This document shows positions 1-6,739 of a DNA stretch of 8,429 nucleotides, piece by piece. The position numbers were made by a program, and so were the translations under genes. Source of the DNA: an uncultured Eubacteriaceae bacterium (GTDB taxonomy: Bacteria > Bacillota > Clostridia > Oscillospirales > Acutalibacteraceae); contig CALCVR010000022.1 of the NCBI GenBank assembly GCA_937905915.1, positions 1-8,429 of the forward strand. Reading direction: 5' to 3'. Position 1 is the first letter of the stretch, and the number at the start of each line of letters is the position of its first letter. Below the pieces are notes generated by a model, which was not told the origin of the DNA, did not search any database, and saw only the letters and a list, made by a program, of their open reading frames with translations.

Positions 1-407
1 ACGGCCTGGAAAAGGTACTGGCTGCCTGCCGGAAGGGAGAACCAAAACGTTTGGTAGTCCTGTTTGGCTGCGGCGGGGATCGGGACCGGGCCAAGCGTCC
101 GCTGATGGGAAGGGAGGCGATGGAAGGGGCGGATTTCGCCATCCTCACCAGCGACAATCCCCGGTCGGAGGACCCACAAGCCATCATTGACGATATTGTG
201 GAGGGCGTCCGCACCTATTCGACACCCTATGTGATCATCCCAAACCGTCAGGATGCCATCCGGTACGCCGTGCGCACCGCCAGGCCGGGGGACTTGATCC
301 TTCTGGCCGGCAAGGGGCACGAGACCTATCAGATTTTAAACACCGGCGTCATTCATTTGGACGAAAGGGAAATAATAGCCGAACAACTGGCAAAACTAGA
401 GAGATAG
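1..407 (+). CDS. murE: UDP-MurNAc-tripeptide synthetase MurE, C-terminal part (5' end outside window)
   Basis: MurE is the cytoplasmic ATP-dependent ligase that adds the third residue to UDP-MurNAc-L-Ala-D-Glu. The open frame runs from the left edge (first full codon at base 3) to a TAG at 405-407, giving about 134 residues that form the C-terminal Mur ligase domain. Seen directly: VVLFGCGGDRDRAKRP near the start, DNPR (bases 153-164) followed by SEDP, and GKGHE (309-323). From family knowledge, DNPR is the signature of enzymes that add meso-diaminopimelate, whereas lysine-adding enzymes differ here, so an mDAP-type wall is inferred. A TTG at 51 lies inside the domain and is not the real start, because homology continues upstream of it. 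murF follows after 45 nt. The C-terminus ends soon after the DEREIIAEQL segment, as expected for the family. Confidence 0.96.
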   Translation, partial: GLEKVLAACRKGEPKRLVVLFGCGGDRDRAKRPLMGREAMEGADFAILTSDNPRSEDPQAIIDDIVEGVRTYSTPYVIIPNRQDAIRYAVRTARPGDLILLAGKGHETYQILNTGVIHLDEREIIAEQLAKLER

Positions 408-438
408 ATGTAAGAGAAGAAAAACAGTTTGTGTAGAA

Positions 439-444
439 GAGGAG
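439..444 (+). promoter_or_regulatory. Ribosome binding site deciding the murF start
   Basis: GAGGAG lies 8 nt before the ATG at 453. This favours 453 over the in-frame TTG at 429, which would place the Shine-Dalgarno inside the coding sequence, and over the ATG at 459. Confidence 0.8.
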
Positions 445-452
445 TAACAACC

Positions 453-1823
453 ATGAGGATGTCAGTAAAAGAGATTGCACATGCTGTACATGGGAGCTAT
501 ACAGGGGACGGTCATATTAAGATTTCCTCTGTGTGTATCGATAACCGTCAGGCTTTGCCGGGATGTCTGTTTATCGCCATCCGAGGGGAGCGGCTGGATG
601 GACATCAGTTTGCCGCAGCGGCAGTAAAGGCGGGAGCGGCAGCTGTTTTGTGTCACAAAAAGGTGGAAGTTTCCGATGTACCGGTCATCCGGGTGGAGGA
701 CACCGGTCGGGCCTTGCTGGATCTGGCGGCCTGGTACCGCGGAACCTTCGACATCCCTGTGGTAGGTGTAACAGGCAGCGTGGGCAAGACCACCACAAAA
801 GATATGGTGGCCTGTGTACTATCGGCCCGGTATCGTACCCTCAAAACAGAGGGCAATTTTAACAATGAAATCGGCCTTCCCCTTACGGTGTTCGGCCTCA
901 ATAAGGAACATCAGGCGGCGGTGCTGGAGATGGGAATGAGCAACTTTGGAGAGATCAGCCGTCTCTCCAAAGTTGCTTGCCCGGATGTAGGTATTATCAC
1001 CAAGATCGGCGTCTCCCATATGGAGACATTGGGATCCAGAGAAGGTATTTTGAAGGCCAAGCTGGAAATATTAGACGGTATGAGGGGCCGTGCGCCGTTG
1101 CTCATCAATGGGGGCGATGATATGCTGGCTACCGTGAAAGAGACAGGTCATCCTATCATCCGCTTCGGCGTAGAAAACGACGCTTGCGACTTTTTGGCAC
1201 AGGACATCCGCCAAGGGGAGGAGGAGACATCTTTTGTCATCCGCTACGACGGCGGAAAGCAGGAAGTCACCATCCCGGCAGTGGGGATCCACGCGGTGTA
1301 CGACGCTACTGCCGCCTTTGCCGCCGGTATCCTGTTAGGAGTGGAGAGCGGGAAGGCTGCCGCTGCGCTGGGCGCATATCAGCCTTCCGGCATGCGTCAA
1401 TACGTTGTCAAGCGGGACGGTATCACCGTCATTGAGGATTGCTACAACGCAAGCCCGGATTCCGTTCAAGCGGCGCTGGATACCTTAAAGCATATGCCAT
1501 GTAAAGGAAAACGCATCGCTGTTTTAGGGGATATGTTGGAGCTTGGCACCATCTCTCGTCAAGCTCATACCAAATGCGGCGCACTGGCGGCACACAGCGC
1601 CGGCATTTTGTTGACTTATGGTCCTATGGCAGCCCAGTATGTGCAGGGGGCTGTAGCAGAAGGCTTGAAGGAAGTCTATCATTTTGACGACAAAGCGGCT
1701 TTGGCCGAAAGACTGCTTTCGGTTTTGAAAAAGGGCGACGTGGTACTATTAAAAGCCAGCCGCGGCATGCAGCTGGAAGAAGTGCTAAAGACCCTGTACG
1801 AGAGGTGGGAGAAGAAATGTTAG
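453..1823 (+). CDS. murF: UDP-MurNAc-tripeptide:D-alanyl-D-alanine ligase MurF
   Basis: MurF adds D-Ala-D-Ala to UDP-MurNAc-tripeptide with ATP in the cytoplasm, making the pentapeptide used by MraY. The protein is 456 residues, normal for the family. Seen directly: an N-terminal substrate-binding domain (about 1-100) with SSVCIDNRQ and GCLFIAIRGERLDGH; the ATP P-loop GVTGSVGKTTTKD from residue 105; EGNFNNEIGLP at 133-143; EMGMSNFGEI in the central domain; and KAKLEI around K203, where Mur ligases usually carry the carbamylated lysine. The C-terminal domain has DCYNASPDS (Y331 onward) and KASRGMQLEEVL from K434. The start at ATG 453 is chosen for GAGGAG 8 nt upstream. The last 7 nt overlap the start of mraY, suggesting translational coupling. 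No sign of damage is seen. Confidence 0.97.
   Translation: MRMSVKEIAHAVHGSYTGDGHIKISSVCIDNRQALPGCLFIAIRGERLDGHQFAAAAVKAGAAAVLCHKKVEVSDVPVIRVEDTGRALLDLAAWYRGTFDIPVVGVTGSVGKTTTKDMVACVLSARYRTLKTEGNFNNEIGLPLTVFGLNKEHQAAVLEMGMSNFGEISRLSKVACPDVGIITKIGVSHMETLGSREGILKAKLEILDGMRGRAPLLINGGDDMLATVKETGHPIIRFGVENDACDFLAQDIRQGEEETSFVIRYDGGKQEVTIPAVGIHAVYDATAAFAAGILLGVESGKAAAALGAYQPSGMRQYVVKRDGITVIEDCYNASPDSVQAALDTLKHMPCKGKRIAVLGDMLELGTISRQAHTKCGALAAHSAGILLTYGPMAAQYVQGAVAEGLKEVYHFDDKAALAERLLSVLKKGDVVLLKASRGMQLEEVLKTLYERWEKKC
1807..1811 (+). promoter_or_regulatory. Ribosome binding site of mraY, inside the end of murF
   Basis: GGGAG lies 5 nt before the ATG at 1817 and is embedded in the last codons of murF. 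It supports ATG 1817 over the in-frame GTG at 1805, which overlaps this site and has only a weaker purine stretch (GAGAG) close to it. Confidence 0.65.
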
Positions 1824-2830
1824 CGACATCAACCGGGATCGCCGCACTGATTGCCTTTGCGGTGACGACATCTTTGGGGCTGTGTGTCATTCCCTTTTTG
1901 CGCAAATTAAAGTTTGGTCAGAGCATCCTGGAGGACGGCCCTACTTGGCATAAGTCCAAGCAGGGGACCCCTACCATGGGCGGCATCATGACCATCGCCG
2001 GTGTTGCCGCCGGCATCTTAGCGGCTTATTTTATTTCCAGGATCGCCTGGCCTCAAATTATGGACGGAGAAACGACGGTACAAAAAGTACGCTTTTGGGG
2101 TAGCATCCTGATGGCGCTGGGCTTTGGATGCGTTGGCTTTTTAGACGACTACATAAAGGTGGTCAAAAAGCGCAATTTAGGCCTTACCAGCCGTCAGAAA
2201 ATGCTGTTGCAGCTTTTGGTGGCCGGAGCTTTTGCGGCGGCGCTCTATTTTGCTGGTGACCGCGGCATGTATATCCCATTTGTGGGGCACATCGACTTTG
2301 GCATCTGGTATATTCCCATCATTATGTTTATTGTGGTGGGAGCGGTCAACGCCGTCAATCTGACCGACGGTCTAGACGGTTTGGCCTCCAGCGTTACCTT
2401 CTTTGTAGGCGTGTGCTTTATGCTCATCGCAGGACTGCTACAGATGATGGGCGTCAGCATGATGGGCGCCGCTTTGGCGGGAGCATGCCTCGGCTTTTTG
2501 ATTTGGAATTTCTATCCGGCTCGGGTGTTTATGGGCGATACCGGTTCCCTTTTCCTGGGCGGTATGGTGTGCGCCTTGGCCTTTGGCGTGGGCATGCCGC
2601 TTTTGCTCATCCCGGCTGGAATTGTCTATATCATCGAGACCATGTCGGATATTTTACAGGTGGGTTACTTTAAAATGACAGGGGGAAAACGTCTCTTTAA
2701 GATGGCGCCTTTTCATCATCACCTGGAGATGTGCGGTTACAGTGAAATCCGCATCAATGCAATATTTTCCATCGTGACAGCAATCGGCTGTATTCTCGCT
2801 ATTGTTTGTGTACTATTAGGGGGACGCTGA
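1817..2830 (+). CDS. mraY: Phospho-MurNAc-pentapeptide transferase MraY (lipid I synthase)
   Basis: MraY is an integral membrane enzyme that moves phospho-MurNAc-pentapeptide from UDP to undecaprenyl phosphate, giving lipid I. From ATG 1817 the product is 337 residues, within the usual range; a GTG at 1805 would add four. Seen directly: GPTWHKSKQGTPTMGG at 41-56; the catalytic-type FLDDY with D110 and D111, followed by the basic loop KVVKKRNLGLTSRQK; NAVNLTDGLDGLAS with D184 and D187; FMGDTGSLFLGG with D241; and PFHHHLE with H300-H302. Hydrophobic segments run through the protein, consistent with about ten membrane helices. All hallmark acidic and histidine residues of the family are present. 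The gene overlaps murF by 7 nt. It is followed by a 70-nt gap and then ftsW, without the murD that often sits here. Confidence 0.97.
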   Translation: MLATSTGIAALIAFAVTTSLGLCVIPFLRKLKFGQSILEDGPTWHKSKQGTPTMGGIMTIAGVAAGILAAYFISRIAWPQIMDGETTVQKVRFWGSILMALGFGCVGFLDDYIKVVKKRNLGLTSRQKMLLQLLVAGAFAAALYFAGDRGMYIPFVGHIDFGIWYIPIIMFIVVGAVNAVNLTDGLDGLASSVTFFVGVCFMLIAGLLQMMGVSMMGAALAGACLGFLIWNFYPARVFMGDTGSLFLGGMVCALAFGVGMPLLLIPAGIVYIIETMSDILQVGYFKMTGGKRLFKMAPFHHHLEMCGYSEIRINAIFSIVTAIGCILAIVCVLLGGR

Positions 2831-2890
2831 CCATACCGTCCCTATCCGTTGAAAATTTACAGGTAAAAGCACGGTTCCATTTTACTGCGA

Positions 2891-2900
2891 AAGGAGGAGA
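2891..2900 (+). promoter_or_regulatory. Strong ribosome binding site of ftsW
   Basis: AAGGAGGAGA is nearly the full anti-Shine-Dalgarno complement. GGAGG (2893-2897) is 9 nt before GTG 2907 but only 3 nt before TTG 2901, so GTG is the better start. ATG 2946 is too far away. Confidence 0.75.
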
Positions 2901-2906
2901 TTGGGC

Positions 2907-4130
2907 GTGTCGACCGAACAAGCGGCCAGACGAGCAAAAAAGAACATGGAACAGAAGAAAAACAAGGGAAAATTCAGCTTCTTTTCGGCTGGAGGCTCCT
3001 TTGATCTGCCCTTTTTCTTTTTGATTTTAGCCCTTTTGGCCATCGGACTTGTGATGATGTTTTCGGCCAGCTACGCATATGCCTACTATACGCCGAAGTT
3101 CCACGGGGATAGCCTCTATTTCCTCAAACCGCAATTATTGTACGCCGCCTTGGGCATCGCCTTGATGATTGGCGTATCTCTTATCGATTACCGGGTGCTT
3201 CACTTCTGGTCCCTAATTTTTATGGGGATCAGTTATGCTCTGCTGGTCATTGTACTTTTCATGCCGGCGCAAAACGGCGCCCATCGTTGGATCCCTTACC
3301 CCATCAACTTCCAACCTTCGGAAATCGCCAAGTTTGCGCTCATTGCTACCTTTGCCCATCTCATGAGCAAATACCATGATAAAATGGGAACATTCCGATG
3401 GGGAGTTCTACCTTATATTCTGATCTTAGGTTCTATCAGCGCCCTGATGATCGCCGAACCTCATCTTTCCGGTACCATCCTCATGTGTTTGATTGGCATA
3501 ATTATGATGCTTATCGGCGGCACAAAACCCAAATGGTTTATCATCGCCATCTCGGCAGGGCTTATTCTATTTGTGTGGGTATTTTTCTTCCCTCAGTATC
3601 TACCGGGGCCATTGGCCGATATTGTAACTGAAAAACTGGCTCACGGCTTTACCCGTATTGAGGTGTGGCAGGATCCTTTCTCCGATCCTAAGGGCACCGG
3701 TTGGCAGACCATCCAGTCGTTATATGCCATTGCTTCCGGCGGATTTATGGGTGTGGGTTTGGGTAATTCCCGTCAGAAGTATATGTATATCTCTGAGCCG
3801 CAAAACGACTTTGTATTTGCGGTAGTATGCGAGGAATTGGGCTTTGTAGGAGCGGCCGTTATCATTATTCTGTTTGCCCTGCTGGTATGGAGAGGTTTTG
3901 CCATCGCCATGAAGGCGGAAGATAAATTCGGCGCCCTTTTGGCGGTGGGATTGACCGTTCAGGTAGGGCTACAAGCCTTCCTCAATATCGCGGTAGTCAC
4001 CAACTTGATCCCCAACACCGGCATCAGCCTGCCCTTCTTCAGCTACGGCGGATCATCCTTGGTCATGCTGCTGGCGCAGATGGGGGTTGTGCTATCGGTG
4101 TCACGAGGGGCCAGGCTGCGAAAACGATAG
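2907..4130 (+). CDS. ftsW: SEDS-family peptidoglycan glycosyltransferase, FtsW/SpoVE type
   Basis: SEDS proteins polymerise lipid II into glycan strands in the membrane together with a class B PBP; FtsW acts at the septum, and SpoVE is the spore-cortex relative. From GTG 2907 the product is 407 residues. A short basic cytoplasmic head (about 1-30, Lys/Arg-rich) precedes many hydrophobic helices, the first around residues 33-56. Seen directly: HRWI followed by FQPSEIAKF (135-143), the long extracellular stretch with WQDPFSDPKGTGWQTIQS, GVGLGNSRQK, EPQNDFVFA with D301, EELGFVGA, and near the C-terminus ISLPFFSYGGSS from residue 373. The aspartate of NDFVF is the position thought to be catalytic in SEDS enzymes. 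The place between mraY and murG is that of spoVE in Bacillus and ftsW in others, so FtsW versus SpoVE cannot be settled from sequence alone. RodA is less likely given the locus. The TAG stop lies in a small hairpin. Confidence 0.93.
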   Translation: MSTEQAARRAKKNMEQKKNKGKFSFFSAGGSFDLPFFFLILALLAIGLVMMFSASYAYAYYTPKFHGDSLYFLKPQLLYAALGIALMIGVSLIDYRVLHFWSLIFMGISYALLVIVLFMPAQNGAHRWIPYPINFQPSEIAKFALIATFAHLMSKYHDKMGTFRWGVLPYILILGSISALMIAEPHLSGTILMCLIGIIMMLIGGTKPKWFIIAISAGLILFVWVFFFPQYLPGPLADIVTEKLAHGFTRIEVWQDPFSDPKGTGWQTIQSLYAIASGGFMGVGLGNSRQKYMYISEPQNDFVFAVVCEELGFVGAAVIIILFALLVWRGFAIAMKAEDKFGALLAVGLTVQVGLQAFLNIAVVTNLIPNTGISLPFFSYGGSSLVMLLAQMGVVLSVSRGARLRKR

Positions 4131-4138
4131 AGTATCGT
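4124..4138 (+). other. Small hairpin containing the ftsW stop codon
   Basis: ACGATA (4124-4129) and TATCGT (4133-4138) form a perfect 6-bp inverted repeat with a GAG loop. The TAG stop at 4128-4130 sits in the stem and loop. It lies 5 nt before a second, larger hairpin. A role in mRNA stability or termination is inferred only; a 6-bp repeat can arise by chance. Confidence 0.45.
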
Positions 4139-4143
4139 AAGGC

Positions 4144-4175
4144 GCCGGCGGCGTAATATGACGCAGCCGGCTTTT
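4144..4175 (+). terminator. GC-rich hairpin plus short T run between ftsW and murG (terminator-like or attenuator)
   Basis: GCCGGCGGCG (4144-4153) and CGCAGCCGGC (4162-4171) pair over 10 positions with one G/A mismatch. The 8-nt loop is TAATATGA, and TTTT (4172-4175) follows directly. An outer AAGGC (4139-4143) can also pair with GCCTT (4176-4180), bulging the Ts. This resembles an intrinsic terminator, but the T tract is short and I see no promoter between it and murG. Partial termination, or an mRNA processing or stability element inside the operon, is therefore more likely than a full stop. Confidence 0.55.
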
Positions 4176-4221
4176 GCCTTGTGGATGAAAAAGAAGAAAA
4201 CACAACAAGGAGTGGGATGCT

Positions 4222-5364
4222 ATGAAGGTACTGTTGGCAGGCGGCGGTACAGCCGGTCATATCAATCCGGCTTTGGCTATCGCAGGCGCCGTCAAAAAGC
4301 ATCAGCCGGACGCCGAGATTTTATTCGTGGGCAATCAAAAGGGGATGGAAGCACGCTTGGTCAAAGAGGCCGGTTATGATTTTGCGGCCGTTGATGTGCG
4401 GGGCTTTCGCCGGAGCTTGTCCCCGGGAAATATCGTCTATAACATAGGGGCAGCGCGGCGGGCGTTGACCTCCACCATGCAGGCCGGGAAGATCCTGGCG
4501 TCCTTCCGTCCGGATATCGCAGTGGGGACAGGCGGTTATGTCAGCGGTCCTGTATTACGTAAAGCATCTAAGATGGGGATTCCTATTGTGGTACACGAAC
4601 AGAACGCCTACCCAGGGGTTACCAACCGGATGCTTTCTAAATCGGCGTCCTGCGTTATGCTGGCGGTGGAGGATGCCAAAAGTCATTTTGACGGGTCCTG
4701 TCATATTGAAGTGACAGGTAATCCCCTGCGCAGGGAAATTTTGACCTATACAAGACAGCAGGCCAGGCAGGAGCTGGGGCTGGGCGATGAGCCGGTGATC
4801 CTCTCCTTTGGCGGCAGCTTAGGCGCCGACTGTATCAACCGGGCCGTGGCCGACCTGCTTGCCTGGAGTTATAAACGCGGCGGCATCACGCATATCCACG
4901 GCGTGGGGAAGGCCGGCTGGGAATGGATGCCCAAGCTGATCGAATCCAAAGGAGTGCCGTTAAAGCGCGCCAAAAATATTATGGTGCGGGAGTATATCGA
5001 CGATATGGCCCGTTGTATGGCAGCGGCTGACCTGGTGATTTGCCGCTGCGGCGCCATTACGTTAAGCGAACTGCAAGCCCAAGGCAAAGCCTCGATCTTG
5101 GTACCATCCCCTCACGTGGCCGAGAACCATCAATATCACAACGCCATGAGTTTAGTACGTCGAGGAGCAGCCGTGCTCATCGAGGATCAGGATCTGACCG
5201 GTCCAAAACTCATCACTCAAGTGGAAAAGCTGTTGGAACATCCCGAGACGCTCCAGGAAATGGGTTCAAAAGCAAAACAAACCGCAATTTTAGACGCTTC
5301 CGAACGGATTTATAAAGTGATTTTAGAGGCTGTCTCGCTGAAAAAGGAAAGCATTCGACCGTAA
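4222..5364 (+). CDS. murG: Lipid II synthase MurG (UDP-GlcNAc:lipid I GlcNAc transferase)
   Basis: MurG is a peripheral GT-B glycosyltransferase on the inner face of the membrane. It adds GlcNAc from UDP-GlcNAc to lipid I, making lipid II for FtsW and the PBPs. The product is 380 residues, close to the usual length. Seen directly: the N-terminal glycine loop GGGTAGHINPALA from residue 7, VRGFRR, GTGGYVSGPVL, HEQN at 125-128 followed by AYPGVTNR, VTGNPLR, the second glycine loop GGSLGA from residue 197, and a donor-site region with CRCGAITLSELQAQGK (E283) and ENHQYHNA (N302-Q304). Many relatives have RAGA where this protein has RCGA, a mild difference. ATG 4222 is chosen for AAGGAG 9 nt upstream; an ATG at 4217 is out of frame. 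A hairpin precedes the gene, and a 116-nt gap follows before murA. Confidence 0.97.
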   Translation: MKVLLAGGGTAGHINPALAIAGAVKKHQPDAEILFVGNQKGMEARLVKEAGYDFAAVDVRGFRRSLSPGNIVYNIGAARRALTSTMQAGKILASFRPDIAVGTGGYVSGPVLRKASKMGIPIVVHEQNAYPGVTNRMLSKSASCVMLAVEDAKSHFDGSCHIEVTGNPLRREILTYTRQQARQELGLGDEPVILSFGGSLGADCINRAVADLLAWSYKRGGITHIHGVGKAGWEWMPKLIESKGVPLKRAKNIMVREYIDDMARCMAAADLVICRCGAITLSELQAQGKASILVPSPHVAENHQYHNAMSLVRRGAAVLIEDQDLTGPKLITQVEKLLEHPETLQEMGSKAKQTAILDASERIYKVILEAVSLKKESIRP

Positions 5365-5480
5365 AAGACAGTGTGTACTCGGCGCATATCCTCACACCCG
5401 TATCTCTTTTGGCATACTATGGTTTGCCAGGGAAACTTTATAGTTTGGCTTGGTGTTTTTCATAAAGGGGTGTAGAGGAT
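5365..5480 (+). promoter_or_regulatory. Non-coding 116-nt leader before murA with competing short inverted repeats
   Basis: This is the longest gap in the window and holds no gene. The arm TGCCA (5425-5429) can pair with TGGCA upstream (5410-5414). GCCA (5426-5429) can instead pair with TGGC downstream (5446-5449), enclosing AAACT-TTAT-AGTTT (5433-5446); TTGGTG and a five-T run (5456-5460) then follow. Farther out, GTGTG (5371-5375) can pair with CACAC (5393-5397), while ACACC (5394-5398) can pair with GGTGT (5452-5456). These choices exclude one another, as in an attenuator, but every stem is only 4-5 bp. No convincing housekeeping -35/-10 pair is seen. The Shine-Dalgarno of murA is AAAGGGGTG (5464-5472), 8 nt before the ATG. 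Confidence 0.35.
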
Positions 5481-6734
5481 ATGTCGAAACTAATTGTACA
5501 GGGCGGTCACAGACTGACTGGATCGATCCCTGTGCACGGCGCCAAAAACAGCGCACTGCCGCTGCTTTCCGCCACATTGCTGGGTACTACCCCCAGCGTG
5601 CTACATAATTGCCCAAGACTATCGGATGTGGATACCTCCATCAAGATTTTATCCCACTTAGGGTGTAAGGTGACGCAAGAAGGATCCAGCGTAACGGTGG
5701 ATGCCTCTGAGGCAGGGCGGTATGAGATCCCGGATGACCTCATGCGGGAGATGCGTTCTTCGGTAGTATTTTTAGGCGCTATTGTGGCCAGACAAGGAAG
5801 GGCTCGCATCAGTTTTCCAGGGGGATGCGAATTAGGGCCTCGGCCTATCGATCTCCATCTCAAGGCGCTGCGCAAGCTGGGATTAATCATTGAGGAAGAC
5901 CATGGATATTTAAACTGTCATGTGGGAAAAGGGCTCAAAGGATGCCCTATTAACCTCTCTTTTCCAAGCGTCGGAGCCACGGAAAACATCATGTTGGCTT
6001 CGGCTACGGCTACTGGCACCACCATCATTACCAACGCCGCCAGGGAGCCGGAGATCTGTGACTTAGCCAATTTTCTCAACCAGTGCGGCGCCCATATTTG
6101 TGGAGCGGGAGAGAGCACCATCCGCATCGACGGCGTCCCAAAACTTCACGGGGCGGAACACACCGTCATAGCCGATCGCATCACCGCCACTACCTATATG
6201 GCGGCTGCAGCGGTGACAGGTGGGGATCTAATATTAGAAAAGGTTATCCCCGCCCATTTGGAACCTGTTATCCCTGTGTTTGAAGAGGCCGGATGCCACA
6301 TTAAGACCCAGGGCGACCAATTGCATATTGTAGCGCCGGACCGTATGAAAGCGGTTAAAAATATCCGTACTTTGCCGTATCCCGGATTCCCGACCGATTC
6401 TCAGGCCATTGTCATGGCCATGTCCACCTTGGCGGAAGGAACCAGTGTATTTGTGGAGAACATCTTTGAAAGCCGGTATAAGCACGTCGGTGAGCTGCTG
6501 CGTCTGGGAGCCCACATTAAGGTGGAAGGCAAAGTGGCCATTGTGGAAGGCATGGATCACCTGTCCGGCGCACCGGTAGAGGCGGCCGATCTACGGGGAG
6601 CCGCCGCATTGGTGGTGGCGGGTTTGGCGGCCCAGGGTACGACGCAGATCACCGGCCTGCATCATTTGGACCGAGGATACGAAATGATTGAACAGCGCCT
6701 CTCTGGTGTGGGGGCTGTGATAAAGAGGGACTGA
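5481..6734 (+). CDS. murA: UDP-N-acetylglucosamine 1-carboxyvinyltransferase MurA
   Basis: MurA transfers enolpyruvate from phosphoenolpyruvate to UDP-GlcNAc, the committed cytoplasmic step of peptidoglycan synthesis. The product is 417 residues, the normal length for this two-domain EPSP-synthase-like fold. Seen directly: HGAKNSALPLLSATLL with K22 and N23; the mobile loop PGGCELGPRPIDLH with the active-site cysteine C116 and R121; FPTDSQAIVMAM with D306; FESRYKHVGEL; and LDRGYEMIEQRL with R398 near the C-terminus. These match the catalytic residues of well-studied MurA enzymes. The cysteine form is the one fosfomycin alkylates, whereas aspartate at this position gives natural resistance, so a fosfomycin-sensitive type is inferred. 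Firmicutes often carry two paralogues (MurAA and MurAB/MurZ), and the sequence alone does not tell me which this is. In Bacillus murB lies between murG and divIB; here murA does. ftsQ begins 5 nt after the stop. Confidence 0.97.
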   Translation: MSKLIVQGGHRLTGSIPVHGAKNSALPLLSATLLGTTPSVLHNCPRLSDVDTSIKILSHLGCKVTQEGSSVTVDASEAGRYEIPDDLMREMRSSVVFLGAIVARQGRARISFPGGCELGPRPIDLHLKALRKLGLIIEEDHGYLNCHVGKGLKGCPINLSFPSVGATENIMLASATATGTTIITNAAREPEICDLANFLNQCGAHICGAGESTIRIDGVPKLHGAEHTVIADRITATTYMAAAAVTGGDLILEKVIPAHLEPVIPVFEEAGCHIKTQGDQLHIVAPDRMKAVKNIRTLPYPGFPTDSQAIVMAMSTLAEGTSVFVENIFESRYKHVGELLRLGAHIKVEGKVAIVEGMDHLSGAPVEAADLRGAAALVVAGLAAQGTTQITGLHHLDRGYEMIEQRLSGVGAVIKRD

Positions 6735-6739
6735 TCAAT

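Noticed and set aside
429..452. N-terminal extension of MurF from TTG 429
   Set aside because: It would put the GAGGAG site within the gene and add eight residues not expected in MurF; ATG 453 has correct spacing.
2831..2890. Possible remnant of murD between mraY and ftsW
   Set aside because: The segment is only about 60 nt, and its open frames show no Mur ligase motif.
5384..5390. GCATATC as a SigE -35 element paired with CATACTAT
   Set aside because: The spacing is 22 nt, well over the roughly 14 nt expected for SigE promoters.
5439..5444. TATAGT as a housekeeping -10 element before murA
   Set aside because: No TTGACA-like hexamer lies 16-18 nt upstream; TTGCCA is 9 nt away and TTGGCA is 24 nt away.
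5507..5890. Long open frame on the - strand opposite murA (127 codons)
   Set aside because: It lies wholly within a clear murA gene and its translation shows no recognisable domain; it is a shadow of the coding strand.
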